DNA of 64,000 nucleotides from Methylococcaceae bacterium UBA7658 (GTDB lineage Bacteria; Pseudomonadota; Gammaproteobacteria; Methylococcales; Methylomonadaceae): positions 27,757 through 91,756 of the forward strand of contig DLHW01000052.1 of assembly GCA_002483425.1 (NCBI GenBank). The letters run 5' to 3'. The notes beneath the pieces were generated by a model, which did not search any database, was not told where the DNA came from, and saw only the letters and a program-made list of their open reading frames with translations. A program made the translations under genes and the position numbers. Shown in pieces: positions 8,605 to 18,378 of this stretch. Position 1 is the stretch's first letter. Every line of letters begins with the position of its first letter.

Positions 8605-11600
8605 TCAGTGGACTATCCTATTGTTTGAGCCGTCTTTATCCATTTGTTTGGTAAATGTCTCAATTTGTTCGGGCGTTACATTGGATCCGTGTACTTTTAC
8701 TAAGTCAGTGACGACAAGCGACGTGGCAGAAGCCGGTTCGGATGCATTCGCACCGCCACGCAATTGCAAAATCAGCTTATCAACCAGTTTGTTCAAAGTC
8801 GATGCTTCGCTTAACGCCATCACCGGAATTTGGATTCCGAAACGGGACTCGATGGCGACCATCAGTTCAACACCCATTAATGAATCCATCCCCATATCAT
8901 ACACTGATTGATTCGGATCTATCTTATCGGCAGACAGCAACAAAATTTGCGCTAATTCTTGTTTGAGCATGTCGATAAAAATAGTTTTTAATTCTTCGTC
9001 GGTTGATTCATCCACAAGCCGTTGAATATCGACAGCGGATTCATTATGTTGTGTTGAGTCTTGGTGTTGTGTTGCTATTTCACAGAATTTATCATCCTGC
9101 GCCGTGGGTAAAAACCGCCCCAAGGAATGCCAATCTAGCTCCATGACGCCCAAAGTTGCGCTGCTGGAAAGCAACATTTGTTCCATGATTTTTAGCGCCT
9201 TGACCGAACTCAGCATTGAGCCTCCCATACGATTTTGGAGAGTCTCCTTGATTTTTTCATTTCGCGCCAAATACCCTGTATCGCCAATTGCGCCCCAGCG
9301 TATACAGGTTGCCGGCAAACCGCGTTGCCGCCTGTGCGAAGCCAATGCTTCCAACCATAAATTAGCGCCGACGTAACTGCCCTGCCCTGGATTACCGAAC
9401 AGCGTAGTAGCCGAAGAATACAGAATAAAGAAATCAAGACTCAAACCGAGCGAAAGTTCGTGCAAATTCAGGGCGCCCTTAATTTTTGGAGCCAGAACAC
9501 GTTCTATCTGAGCGGATGTTAAATTCCGCACCAAGGCATCGTCAATCACGGTTGCCGCATGAACAATACCTTTCAACGGCGGCATTGCGGCTTTGATATT
9601 TTTAAATACCGCCTTGAGTGCAGCCTTATCAGTTACATCGCAGGGTTTAGCATAAATCTTAACGCCCTGTTTCTCCATGATTTGAATTACTTCTTGAGCT
9701 TCTTTAGCGGAAGCGCCGCTACGGCTCAGTAAAATTAGATTTCGAGCGCCTTTTTCAACCAGCCACTCGGCTGTCTTTAAGCCGAAACCCCCTAAACCTC
9801 CGGTCACAAGATAACTTCCTTCGGCTGATAAATTTAAAGGTGCTCGTTGATATTTCTCAAAACCCGGTTTCGTCTTAACGCCATGCTCATAAGTGACGAC
9901 AATCTTACCAATCTGTTTAGCTTGCTGCATGTAACGAAAGGCATCGACAACTTGGTTGGCATCGAAAACGGTATATGGTAACGGATGTAAAACTCCTTCT
10001 TGAAACAGCTTCATCATATCCGCAAACAGTTCCCTGGTCAGATTAGGCCTTTCCAGCATTAACTGATCGGCATCGATTCCAAAGTAACTGATATTATTGC
10101 GAAACGGACGTAAACCAATATGCGTATTTTCATAAAAATCGCGCTTCCCCAACTCCAGGAAGCGGCCAAAGGGTCTTAAAACTTGGAAATTTCTGTTGAT
10201 GGCTTCGCCCGCTAATGAGTTAAGCACCACATCGACTCCGGCATTACCGGTGTCGGCCAGAATCTCTTCGGCATAACCGAGCGACCGGGAATCGTAGATG
10301 TGTTCAACTCCCATTAGACTTAAAAAATCCCGTTTTTCACCCGATCCGGCTGTTGCGAAGATTTCGGCACCTAACCATTGCGCCACTTGAACGGCGGCTA
10401 TTCCAACACCTCCCGCTGCGCCGTGAATTAATATTTTTTCCTTGGGTTGTAAACGGGCTTGCGTCACTAAAGCATAATAAGCCGTAAAAAAGGTGCTCGG
10501 TATAGTTGCGGCCGCATTAAAATCAATCCCCGGAGGTATAACGGCAAGAGCGCTGGATTTAGATCTTACTCGATTACTGAAACTTGCCGAACCAAACCCT
10601 ACAACTGGATCGCCGACTTTAAAATCTTTGACTTTACTGCCGACAGCAATGATAGAACCGGCAAACTCCAATCCCAGAGTCGCCCCGACAAAACCATTTT
10701 CCACCGCCTCATCGGACAGCAAGCCCAAGGTAAACATAACATCTCTAAAATTCAGACCGGTTGCTTTAACTTGAACGTCTACCTCATCGGCGGCTAACTC
10801 GGTTAGCGCTATACTTTCCCAATGCAAATTACGTAATTGCCCAGGCAGCTTAAAGCCGAGCCGTTGAATTTGACCCTCTTTATTAATAACTTTCTTTTGA
10901 GGATCCAATTCTAACCGCAACCGGGGCACAAAGCGCTTACCATGGGAATCCAAAACAACTTCGAGTTCGCGTTCTTTGTGTAAGAGTTCATCGGTTAACC
11001 CTTCTAAAATTTGCGTCTGACTCAACTCCCCGCAGCTATCTAATAGTCGAACCTTATAATTGCTTGCCTCATTCAACATCGTTCGGCCAAATCCCCATAA
11101 GGCCGCATCATGTGCAATATCAGGAGAGACATTATCAACGAAACCGGCCTTTTCTTGGTCGCAAGAAAAGAGTGAACCGACAAAATTGGTTAATAACCAA
11201 ATGGTAGCGTTCGTTGCGGTAGTCTCGCAGGCTTTTACCATTTCGCTCGCTATTAAACAACGGCTTAATTGAGCGTCAACTTCGTTCTTGCCAATCCCGT
11301 AGAGATGAACGATATGATCGTAAGGCGCGCCATTAGTTTTAGCTTTGTTCAATTGATCCAGAATCGTATCGTTTTTATTGAACTTAAGTACATGGACTTT
11401 TTGACCGCTGCTTTTTAACTGATGCGCCAACGCACTAGCAGATCTCAATTCACTCCGGCTTTGACTCGCAACGATGAGCCAATGTTCGCTGTTTTTAACG
11501 GCGCTTTCTTCTTCGATCAGTCCAGACTTTCCGGTAATGATATACATACCGGAGTAACCGTCATCTTCGGGTTCTAAAATTCGTGTTTCGGTAAACCCCA

Positions 11601-14600
11601 AGGCTTGAAGCTGTTCGACAACTTGCTGAGCCGTCAATTGCGGCGATAAAACTTGCTCATCTTCGTCTGTCAGCCACCATGCTTTAGACGCGCCCAATAC
11701 AATATCAAGCCATTGCGCCGGATGCTGTCCGAGAAATATGACCGGACTGCCTGGCACAAGCAACGCGGGCAAATCGGTAAACATTGCTTTAAGTTCTTTT
11801 AAATTAACCGAATTCAGGCAAATAACAGCAAAATTGGACGGCCGGTCATAACCTCGTCGATTGGCTTTTTCAATTTGAATCGCTGGGAGTTTAACAACTT
11901 CCAATATCGGAAAATGTTCCCGAAGCAATTCTGCATTATTTAGCGCTTCCTCGCAAAAACTGGCGAATCGATAGTCGCTTACTTTAAAATCCAAGTTACT
12001 GCAAATTGCAGCAGCAAAAACCGGTTTATAAGAACTGATTTCTAATAAACAAAGCCGTTCGCCAGCCTCTAATTGGGTTATAGCCTGTTCAAAATAAGCT
12101 TGAAACAAACTTGTAAGCGCTTTTTTACACGTCTGTTCTAAAACTTGAAAAGTTATCCGGTCATAAAGTTTTGGGGTAAGATCAATCTGCTCGGCTTTTA
12201 TTTTGCCTCGTAAAATATTCTCCAAATGAATGCCTGAACGTCCCGCCAAATTAATCAAGTAAAAATAGTCAGGGTATTCTTGCACCAAGGCTCGCCAAAT
12301 ACCTTGTCCGGAAATATCCTTTTCCAGCACATTCGCCTCTAATTGCCAGCCTTTATCTTTAACCACTGTCAGCAGGCGGTTTTTAACAGCAAAATCGATC
12401 GTATTTTGAAAAACTCGTTGCAAGTTGTGATCGGCGGTTTCAAGATCGTCAAGCAGGTTCTTCTTTAATAAGCCATGTCCGTCGGTAAATTGCGCCAATG
12501 TTTCGGCAATATACTGTAAACATAAACTATCGAGTAAAGGCTCTACTTCGCCACTGTATCGCCCGTTAAAGCTATCGTTTTGACTATTTTCGAAAGTTTG
12601 AATGATGAGCTCCGGTATCCGGGCCGTCATCTCGCAGGTAAACAAGCCGGTTGTATTTGCGTGGAGAACCGGGGCAGCCGTTAAGTGATAATCTAAATAC
12701 TCCGGGTTTTGGGTATGCTGCTTATGGAGTCTTATCGCCCGGAACCGGACATCGCTAAACACTGCAATCGCATCACCTTCGCAATCGAAAATGGTAAATT
12801 CGGTATTAATCGAATGAGGCGAACGCTTTATAAGCCTCGCCTTTGCAAGATAAGGAGCCGCTTTATTCGCTCGTAAATAAATCCGGCCAAATTTTACAGG
12901 TACAAAAGCAATGCCTTCATAATTAAAGACTTCATCTTTCAGCACTTGAAAAATCAACTGAAAAGCACAATCTAATACACCCGGGTGCAAAAAGTAACTC
13001 TGTTGGGCGGATTGAATGCAAGAAGGCGGCTCAAAAAAACCGATAGCACTCGATTTATCAGACCAGCCGTGCGTTATCGTCTTGAACGCAGGACCGTATT
13101 GAAGTCCGGTCCATTCGGTTAATTCGGTATGGCTTGCCAGCGTAAAATCCGGTTTCCGCCGGGGCGCGGACGGCATCTCTAAATCTAATTTCCGGCCCGT
13201 TGCGGACGGAACAATCCTGCCAACGAGATGTTGAATCCAATCATGACCGTTGGCTAAATTACGGCTAAGCAATTTTAATTGACCGCTAGGATTAAGTATT
13301 TCTGTCCTAATAACTTTTGCATGATCTTCGTTCAACAACAGCGGTAAGTGAATTTCAAGTTCTTCGATTTCCAGAAATTCTTTTTCCGGGTTGACTTGAT
13401 GGGCGGCCGCCAAAGCGATTTCCACAAAACCGGCTCCTGGAAAAACAATTGATCCGCCGACATTATGATCGGCCAAGTAAGGGTAAAGCTGGGTATCTAA
13501 TTGGTTTTCCCAAGTTAATTCGTGTTGAACCAAGGCATAGCCCAAGAGCGGATGATCCTTATGTCTTGTCATTAAGCCGTAAGATTCCGCAGTTACCGGT
13601 TGACTAAACTTTTCTTTTTGCCAAGGATAATTAGGCAGTTTATTAAATTGGCCTTTAACGGGAAACCATCTTTTTTTATCGGCCTCGACACCTGATAGTA
13701 TAGTTAAGGCGATCGATTTTTTTAGCTGGCTGAATGAGTCTTTGCCACGCATCACGGTAGGCACGATAACGCCTTCGATTTCATTCTCTTTGATACTATC
13801 CTGCAAATAAGCTCTCAAAACCGGATGTGCGCCTACTTCAATAAACATATTAAAGCTATGAGCAATCATAGCTTTAAGCGCTTCCTGAAATTTAACCGGC
13901 TGCCGGATATTGTGCCACCAATATTCGGCATCCAGTTTATCGTCAACCATTAAAGCGCCGTTTACTGTTGAATAAAACGGTATCTTCATGTGATTCAGCG
14001 ATAAATGCCCAAGATCAGCAACCAGGCCGAGTTTTATGGTATCCATCGCTTGACTATGGAACGCATAATCAAGATCTAAACGTTTGAATAATACATTATG
14101 CGCTGCTAATTCGGCTTCCAGTCGTTGTAATTGCTCAGTAGGACCGGCAACGGTAATCCCCCTGAAACTATTATTTCCGGCTACGCATAATTGGTCGGCA
14201 TTGATTTGCTTAAATACGGATTCGATATCGCGCTGTCCTAGGCCGACAGCGGTCATTTGACCGGAACCACGGGTGCGGCCTTGGTGATGGCTCCGGTAAT
14301 AAATGACTTTGACCGCCGTCGGCAACGACAAAATACCGGACGCCCAAGCAGCTGCAACTTCGCCGACACTGTGTCCGACCACCGCAAGCGGATGAATGCC
14401 GTTTTCACGCAAAACTTCAGTGACGCCTACCTGTAAAGCAAACAAAGCGGGTTGAGCAATCTCGGTATCCTGATACCGGTTTTCACCGTTCAAACCTGCT
14501 AATTCGTCCAATAACGAATAGTTAGCGTATTTACTGAAAAGCCGGTCTATTTCAGTGATTACACGGCGAAATGTTTGAGATTGCTCTAAAAGCATCTTGC

Positions 14601-16236
14601 CCATCCCCTCCCATTGACAACCGTTGCCGGAATAGACAAAAACCGGGCCTTTCGGTTTATTAAGCTTGACGCCGAATGCTACCGAATCGCTTTGATCGTT
14701 GCCAGGGCTTGAAAACTCTAGCAGTTGCTCCGCGGCTTCTTTTGGGTTGTCGGCAAATACTAACGCGCCTTGTCCATGACGTTCACGGTTAAAAAAAGTA
14801 GAATATGCCGCATCGTAAAAACTATTTTCAGGCAAATCCGCAAGAAAACCGGCCATATCGCCCGCCGACTCTTTTAACCCGTTAACGTTTTTAGCCGACA
14901 GCAGGAACGGCAAAGGATTTTTATCAAGACGTACGACCGTGCTTTTGGAAGCATTGTGCGTACGTTCCGTGCTTTCTAATATAACGTGCGCGTTTGCGCC
15001 GCCAAAACCAAACGAATTGACGCCGATAACCAATTTGCCGTATTCCTTTAACGCGAGCGTTTCAGTAGGAATAGAAATATTCCAATCTTCACATTTGATC
15101 TGCGGATTAAGCTCTTCGATCCCTGCAGTTGCCGGAATCGTGCGGTGTTTCATGCAATTTAAAGCCTTTACCAGACCGGCGACACCCGATGCGGATTCTA
15201 GATGACCTAGATTACTTTTAACCGAACCTATCGGCAAAGGTGTTTTTCGTTTCTGCGCCAATCCCAAACTGATCGCATAAGCCTCGATTGGGTCGCCGAC
15301 CGGAGTGCCGGTGCCATGGGCTTCCAAATAATCGATATTATCCGGATCGATGCCTGCTTTCTTGTAGACACGATCAAGCAATTCAGCCTGGACGTCGGCG
15401 CTTGGAATCGTCAAACCCGATTTATGACCGTCAGTATTAACCATACTACCGGCAACGAGGGCAAGAATTTGATCGCCATCGGCGACAGCCTGATGATAGT
15501 CTTTCAATAAAAAGAGACCGCCGCCCTCCGAACGCACATAACCGTCAGCTGATGCATCGAAAACATGACACCGTCCTGTTTTGGACAACATAGACGCCTT
15601 AGAAAACGAAATAAAGCCGTAAGGGTGCAGATGCAGGTTGATACCGCCGGCTAATGCTTGCGAAACCTCGCCTGAACGAATGGCTTGACAAGCCTGATGA
15701 AAAGCGACTAGCGCCGAAGAACAAGCCGTATCGACAGCAACGCTCGGCCCTCTGAGATCATAGACATAAGATATCCGGTTAGCGGCAATGCTAGGCAAAT
15801 TGCCTGTTGCGGAAGCGCTGTCCAAGGCAGCCAAATCGTCTGCAAGACGATAGGCACTGTCAACGCTTGAAATACCGATAAAAACGCCGCAATCCGACCC
15901 TTTCAGAGCGGAAGGAACTATCCCGGCATTTTCGAATGATTCCCAAGTCAACTCCAGCAACATTTTTTGTTGCGGATCCATGTGGCTTGCTTCGCGCGGC
16001 GATATTCCGAAAAATCCGGCGTCGAACCCTGAAATATCGCCCAGACTACCGGCGGCAAACGAATAACTTGTCCCCGGATGCCGCTTATCGGGGTGTAAAT
16101 AGGTTTCTTGAGACCATCGCAAAGGTTCTACTTCAGATAGCAAATTCCGTTTAGCAATCAGATCGCTCCAAAAATTTTCCGCGCATGTGCCGGGAAAACG
16201 GAATGCGTATGAAATAATGGCTACACGTTTTTCCAT
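8605..16236 (-). CDS. highly reducing type I polyketide synthase, RkpA-like, single module
   Basis: 2543 residues. KS: C172 in DTACSS, H307 in HGTGT, H345 in NLGH. AT: S623 in GHSVGE, with YAFHS around H727, which favours malonyl units. DH: H924 in HxxxGxxxxP and D1089 in LDCAFQ. Residues about 1200-1850 look like a decayed methyltransferase (RLCLLEISS replaces a SAM-binding motif) and a structural KR half. ER: HGAAGGVG at 1938-1945. KR: TGGLGGFG from T2145, Y2288 in SYVGAN. ACP: S2452 in MDSLMG. There is no thioesterase; the oxoamine synthase begins one base later and is the likely release enzyme. The layout matches RkpA of rhizobial K-antigen loci. The expected product is a fully reduced, fatty-acid-like chain made by iteration. 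Confidence 0.9.
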   Translation of the reverse strand: MEKRVAIISYAFRFPGTCAENFWSDLIAKRNLLSEVEPLRWSQETYLHPDKRHPGTSYSFAAGSLGDISGFDAGFFGISPREASHMDPQQKMLLELTWESFENAGIVPSALKGSDCGVFIGISSVDSAYRLADDLAALDSASATGNLPSIAANRISYVYDLRGPSVAVDTACSSALVAFHQACQAIRSGEVSQALAGGINLHLHPYGFISFSKASMLSKTGRCHVFDASADGYVRSEGGGLFLLKDYHQAVADGDQILALVAGSMVNTDGHKSGLTIPSADVQAELLDRVYKKAGIDPDNIDYLEAHGTGTPVGDPIEAYAISLGLAQKRKTPLPIGSVKSNLGHLESASGVAGLVKALNCMKHRTIPATAGIEELNPQIKCEDWNISIPTETLALKEYGKLVIGVNSFGFGGANAHVILESTERTHNASKSTVVRLDKNPLPFLLSAKNVNGLKESAGDMAGFLADLPENSFYDAAYSTFFNRERHGQGALVFADNPKEAAEQLLEFSSPGNDQSDSVAFGVKLNKPKGPVFVYSGNGCQWEGMGKMLLEQSQTFRRVITEIDRLFSKYANYSLLDELAGLNGENRYQDTEIAQPALFALQVGVTEVLRENGIHPLAVVGHSVGEVAAAWASGILSLPTAVKVIYYRSHHQGRTRGSGQMTAVGLGQRDIESVFKQINADQLCVAGNNSFRGITVAGPTEQLQRLEAELAAHNVLFKRLDLDYAFHSQAMDTIKLGLVADLGHLSLNHMKIPFYSTVNGALMVDDKLDAEYWWHNIRQPVKFQEALKAMIAHSFNMFIEVGAHPVLRAYLQDSIKENEIEGVIVPTVMRGKDSFSQLKKSIALTILSGVEADKKRWFPVKGQFNKLPNYPWQKEKFSQPVTAESYGLMTRHKDHPLLGYALVQHELTWENQLDTQLYPYLADHNVGGSIVFPGAGFVEIALAAAHQVNPEKEFLEIEELEIHLPLLLNEDHAKVIRTEILNPSGQLKLLSRNLANGHDWIQHLVGRIVPSATGRKLDLEMPSAPRRKPDFTLASHTELTEWTGLQYGPAFKTITHGWSDKSSAIGFFEPPSCIQSAQQSYFLHPGVLDCAFQLIFQVLKDEVFNYEGIAFVPVKFGRIYLRANKAAPYLAKARLIKRSPHSINTEFTIFDCEGDAIAVFSDVRFRAIRLHKQHTQNPEYLDYHLTAAPVLHANTTGLFTCEMTARIPELIIQTFENSQNDSFNGRYSGEVEPLLDSLCLQYIAETLAQFTDGHGLLKKNLLDDLETADHNLQRVFQNTIDFAVKNRLLTVVKDKGWQLEANVLEKDISGQGIWRALVQEYPDYFYLINLAGRSGIHLENILRGKIKAEQIDLTPKLYDRITFQVLEQTCKKALTSLFQAYFEQAITQLEAGERLCLLEISSYKPVFAAAICSNLDFKVSDYRFASFCEEALNNAELLREHFPILEVVKLPAIQIEKANRRGYDRPSNFAVICLNSVNLKELKAMFTDLPALLVPGSPVIFLGQHPAQWLDIVLGASKAWWLTDEDEQVLSPQLTAQQVVEQLQALGFTETRILEPEDDGYSGMYIITGKSGLIEEESAVKNSEHWLIVASQSRSELRSASALAHQLKSSGQKVHVLKFNKNDTILDQLNKAKTNGAPYDHIVHLYGIGKNEVDAQLSRCLIASEMVKACETTATNATIWLLTNFVGSLFSCDQEKAGFVDNVSPDIAHDAALWGFGRTMLNEASNYKVRLLDSCGELSQTQILEGLTDELLHKERELEVVLDSHGKRFVPRLRLELDPQKKVINKEGQIQRLGFKLPGQLRNLHWESIALTELAADEVDVQVKATGLNFRDVMFTLGLLSDEAVENGFVGATLGLEFAGSIIAVGSKVKDFKVGDPVVGFGSASFSNRVRSKSSALAVIPPGIDFNAAATIPSTFFTAYYALVTQARLQPKEKILIHGAAGGVGIAAVQVAQWLGAEIFATAGSGEKRDFLSLMGVEHIYDSRSLGYAEEILADTGNAGVDVVLNSLAGEAINRNFQVLRPFGRFLELGKRDFYENTHIGLRPFRNNISYFGIDADQLMLERPNLTRELFADMMKLFQEGVLHPLPYTVFDANQVVDAFRYMQQAKQIGKIVVTYEHGVKTKPGFEKYQRAPLNLSAEGSYLVTGGLGGFGLKTAEWLVEKGARNLILLSRSGASAKEAQEVIQIMEKQGVKIYAKPCDVTDKAALKAVFKNIKAAMPPLKGIVHAATVIDDALVRNLTSAQIERVLAPKIKGALNLHELSLGLSLDFFILYSSATTLFGNPGQGSYVGANLWLEALASHRRQRGLPATCIRWGAIGDTGYLARNEKIKETLQNRMGGSMLSSVKALKIMEQMLLSSSATLGVMELDWHSLGRFLPTAQDDKFCEIATQHQDSTQHNESAVDIQRLVDESTDEELKTIFIDMLKQELAQILLLSADKIDPNQSVYDMGMDSLMGVELMVAIESRFGIQIPVMALSEASTLNKLVDKLILQLRGGANASEPASATSLVVTDLVKVHGSNVTPEQIETFTKQMDKDGSNNRIVH

Positions 16237-16330
16237 ATAAGTAAAGCCGGGTTATTTATTGAACAAAGGATTCATGGCTAAGCGTCATGAATACAGTTTA
16301 TTAAATCGAACCGATCTGATAGATCGTCAA

Positions 16331-16417
16331 CTAGAAAGACAAGATGTAAAACAATATTAAATCGTTGAAAGTAATTGTTTTTTTATAAATTTTGGATAGC
16401 TCACTGTTGTTCTGCAT
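16331..16417 (-). CDS. possible 28-residue leader peptide ahead of the polyketide synthase
   Basis: A short open frame begins with ATG at 16417, four bases after a perfect AAGGAG, and ends with TAG at 16331. It encodes a Lys/Asn-rich then hydrophobic peptide ending LILFYILSF. It lies about 95 bases upstream of the polyketide synthase ATG, which itself has no good ribosome site. It may be a small membrane peptide, a leader controlling the synthase, or a chance frame. Confidence 0.25.
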   Translation of the reverse strand: MQNNSELSKIYKKTITFNDLILFYILSF

Positions 16418-17196
16418 ACCACTCCTTAGGTATTTCCAGGATTGCATTCTATATAAATATCGGGCTTACGGCAATTAACATTTCTTCTAAGGCCCTAATA
16501 GGCCAAAAACCTAAAGGCGGTAACTTAATCTGGTGGCTAGTATTAATCAGGTTAATTTAATTTTCCTTAAAATAATCAAGGTTAGCGCAACAACTCAATG
16601 TAATCTGAAAAATTGTAAAGCCACAAAGTTAAGCGCGTGTTACAAGATAAACTAACATCCAATCAAGCATGACCCGTTCTATTTTCTACTGGAAAGTTTT
16701 AAAATTTTTTAAGGCTCTAAGTTTGAATGGATATTTATCGTTAAAAAGTGATATTTCTCACAACAATAACCGGAAATATTTCACAGATTTATGCATTGAT
16801 AGGATTTTTGAATCCATTTGTGATACGTCAAAGTATTTGATATGAAAATTATAGGTCAATTAACGTGCGCTTTTCTCTGGTAAAGCCTGCTCCAAGATCA
16901 ATCTGAGCCTGTGGAATCTTATTATTTATCCTACCGGTAAGGTTACAATTTGAACTATTTCTTTATTGTCCTATTCACAATTTTGGTATCTCAGAGGTGA
17001 TAACTGATAGATAAATCAAAGTAACACTTTAACGTGACCGGTTATTGTCCATACGGAACTGTTAATTTCGTCCGCTACCAGGCGGAAAGCCTAACAGCCC
17101 CGTCTTTTGTCCGTGCAAAGGTCTCAGCTTTTATTTCAATAGACAAATTTGAAATAGCATTGAAATTTCAATTTTTTTAGCAATCGCGAGGATATT
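16418..17196. other. AT-rich intergenic region between PKS and doxX
   Basis: About 780 bases with no convincing gene on either strand. It must contain the divergent promoters of the polyketide synthase operon and of doxX. A GAGGATATT ribosome site precedes the doxX ATG. A segment near 16712-16745 (GCTCTAAGTTTGAATGG and following T/A-rich bases) resembles one near 51449-51485, but weakly. I could not assign promoter elements with confidence. Confidence 0.5.
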
Positions 17197-17658
17197 ATGA
17201 GAGCTTCATTCAACAAGATACTTCTATCCAATGCCGGTTTTGAAGCGCTTGTTCTGCGCATACCGGTCGGATTAATTTTAGCGGCGCACGGTAGCCAAAA
17301 ACTGTTCGGCTGGTTTGGCGGTTACGGTCTGGAGGAAACCGGACAGTGGATGGCCTCGACCGGCTTAAATCCTGGCTATATCATGGCGTTATTGGCAGGT
17401 TGTGCGGAGTTTTTTGGCGGTATCGCCCTTATGATAGGCTTCATGACGCGCCCAGCAGCTTTGATAAGTGCAATCACAATGCTAGTTGCGTTGTTTTGGG
17501 TGCATTGGGGCAACGGTTTTTTTCTATCTGACCACGGTATCGAATATGCCTTAGCATTATTTTCCGCCACTTCGTCGCTGACCATAATGGGCGGCGGATG
17601 TTATTCCATCGACCACTATATTATCAAACGCACTACTCTAGGTAGCCAACCCCGTTAA
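17197..17658 (+). CDS. DoxX family membrane protein
   Basis: 153 residues with four predicted membrane helices. The DoxX-family features are LRIPVGLILAAHGSQKLFGWFGG at the start, ALLAGCAEFFGGIALMIGFMTRPAA in the middle, and a final ALALFSATSSLTIMGGG helix. An AGGATATT ribosome site sits just before the ATG. DoxX-type proteins are small membrane subunits implicated in quinone-linked redox reactions in some organisms; a function here cannot be stated. It stands alone between two long intergenic regions. Confidence 0.88.
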   Translation: MRASFNKILLSNAGFEALVLRIPVGLILAAHGSQKLFGWFGGYGLEETGQWMASTGLNPGYIMALLAGCAEFFGGIALMIGFMTRPAALISAITMLVALFWVHWGNGFFLSDHGIEYALALFSATSSLTIMGGGCYSIDHYIIKRTTLGSQPR

Positions 17659-18037
17659 ACACAACCCGGAATAATGCTCAAGCCCTTTTGATGGCAATTT
17701 TATTATGAAATTACTGCTCTTATTTGGCATATTGACGGGTCAACCGCAATTAAATTTTAAGGCTATAAACCACCAGAAGGCCCAATGACAGCCTAGAAAG
17801 ATGTTAAGAACATATCATGTTAATATATTGTTATTAAACAACTTATTGTCAAAACACCTATCTGCGCGTAAACACTCTCAAGGGATAAATGCAGAAACGG
17901 TGTTAAGCGCTCAAACTAAACAGAAAGACTTCTTTATACAGGCTATCTTGCAGCCGATTGCGATGATATGCCGGTTATCAAACCAATACCGACATGCTCC
18001 ATAAATAACAATTAGCCGGGAACTTGGTTTTACCCAT
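17659..18037. other. intergenic region left of an IS relic
   Basis: No convincing gene. A 67-codon open frame at 17801-18004 has no ribosome site and no recognisable protein character. The stretch ends at the terminal repeat of an IS256-type relic. Confidence 0.4.
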
Positions 18038-18066
18038 GAGTGTAAATAATTCTGTGTAACTGCTTA
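18038..18066 (-). repeat. terminal inverted repeat of an IS256-family relic (right end)
   Basis: The sequence starting GAGTGTAAATAATTCTGTG and continuing TAACTGCTTA matches, in 24 of 29 positions, the repeat at 50715-50743 that precedes the transposase start there. It lies just outside the 3' end of the transposase fragment at 18076-18290, as expected for the right terminal repeat read inward. Confidence 0.7.
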
Positions 18067-18075
18067 CAGGTTTAG

Positions 18076-18290
18076 TTAAATATAATTCTGTAACCGATCC
18101 TCGAATTCAATCAAAAACCGGTTTAAGGCAGATTTCCGATTCTTGATCGGCAGGGTTTATTTTTGAGAAACTACCTGAATAGCCAGATAAACAACTTTTT
18201 TGGCGGGATCATCGGTTGGAAATAACTTTCGTTTTTGCAGTACCTTACGAATAACGCTGTTCAACCATTCGATGGCTTTTGATTTTTCCT
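18076..18290 (-). pseudogene. IS256/Mutator-family transposase, C-terminal remnant
   Basis: On the minus strand the frame reads NQNVQEKSKAIEWLNSVIRK, then FPTDDPAKKVVYLAIQ, then a TAA stop inside, then TLPIKNRKSALNRF and IEFEDRLQNYI before the final stop at 18076. This is the conserved C-terminal tail of IS256-family transposases (NAIESLNxxIRK...PTDDSAxKxxYLAI...WTMPIRxWKxALNxF). An in-frame stop stands where the Trp normally is, and everything upstream, including the DDE residues, is missing. It is a dead fragment lying between doxX and a TSUP permease gene. Confidence 0.85.
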
Positions 18291-18378
18291 GGACATTTTG
18301 GTTCAGTGTTATCGGAGGGTATGCAAATGCAGATCCCGCACATAAAATCGATTGTCTCCTACAGAAACCCGGCTAATT

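Noticed and set aside
16375..16560. 61-codon plus-strand frame in the PKS/doxX gap
   Set aside because: Overlaps the probable PKS leader on the other strand and lacks a ribosome site.
17801..18004. 67-codon open frame between doxX and the IS relic
   Set aside because: No ribosome site, no protein-like domain features, and it ends next to an IS terminal repeat. Probably chance.
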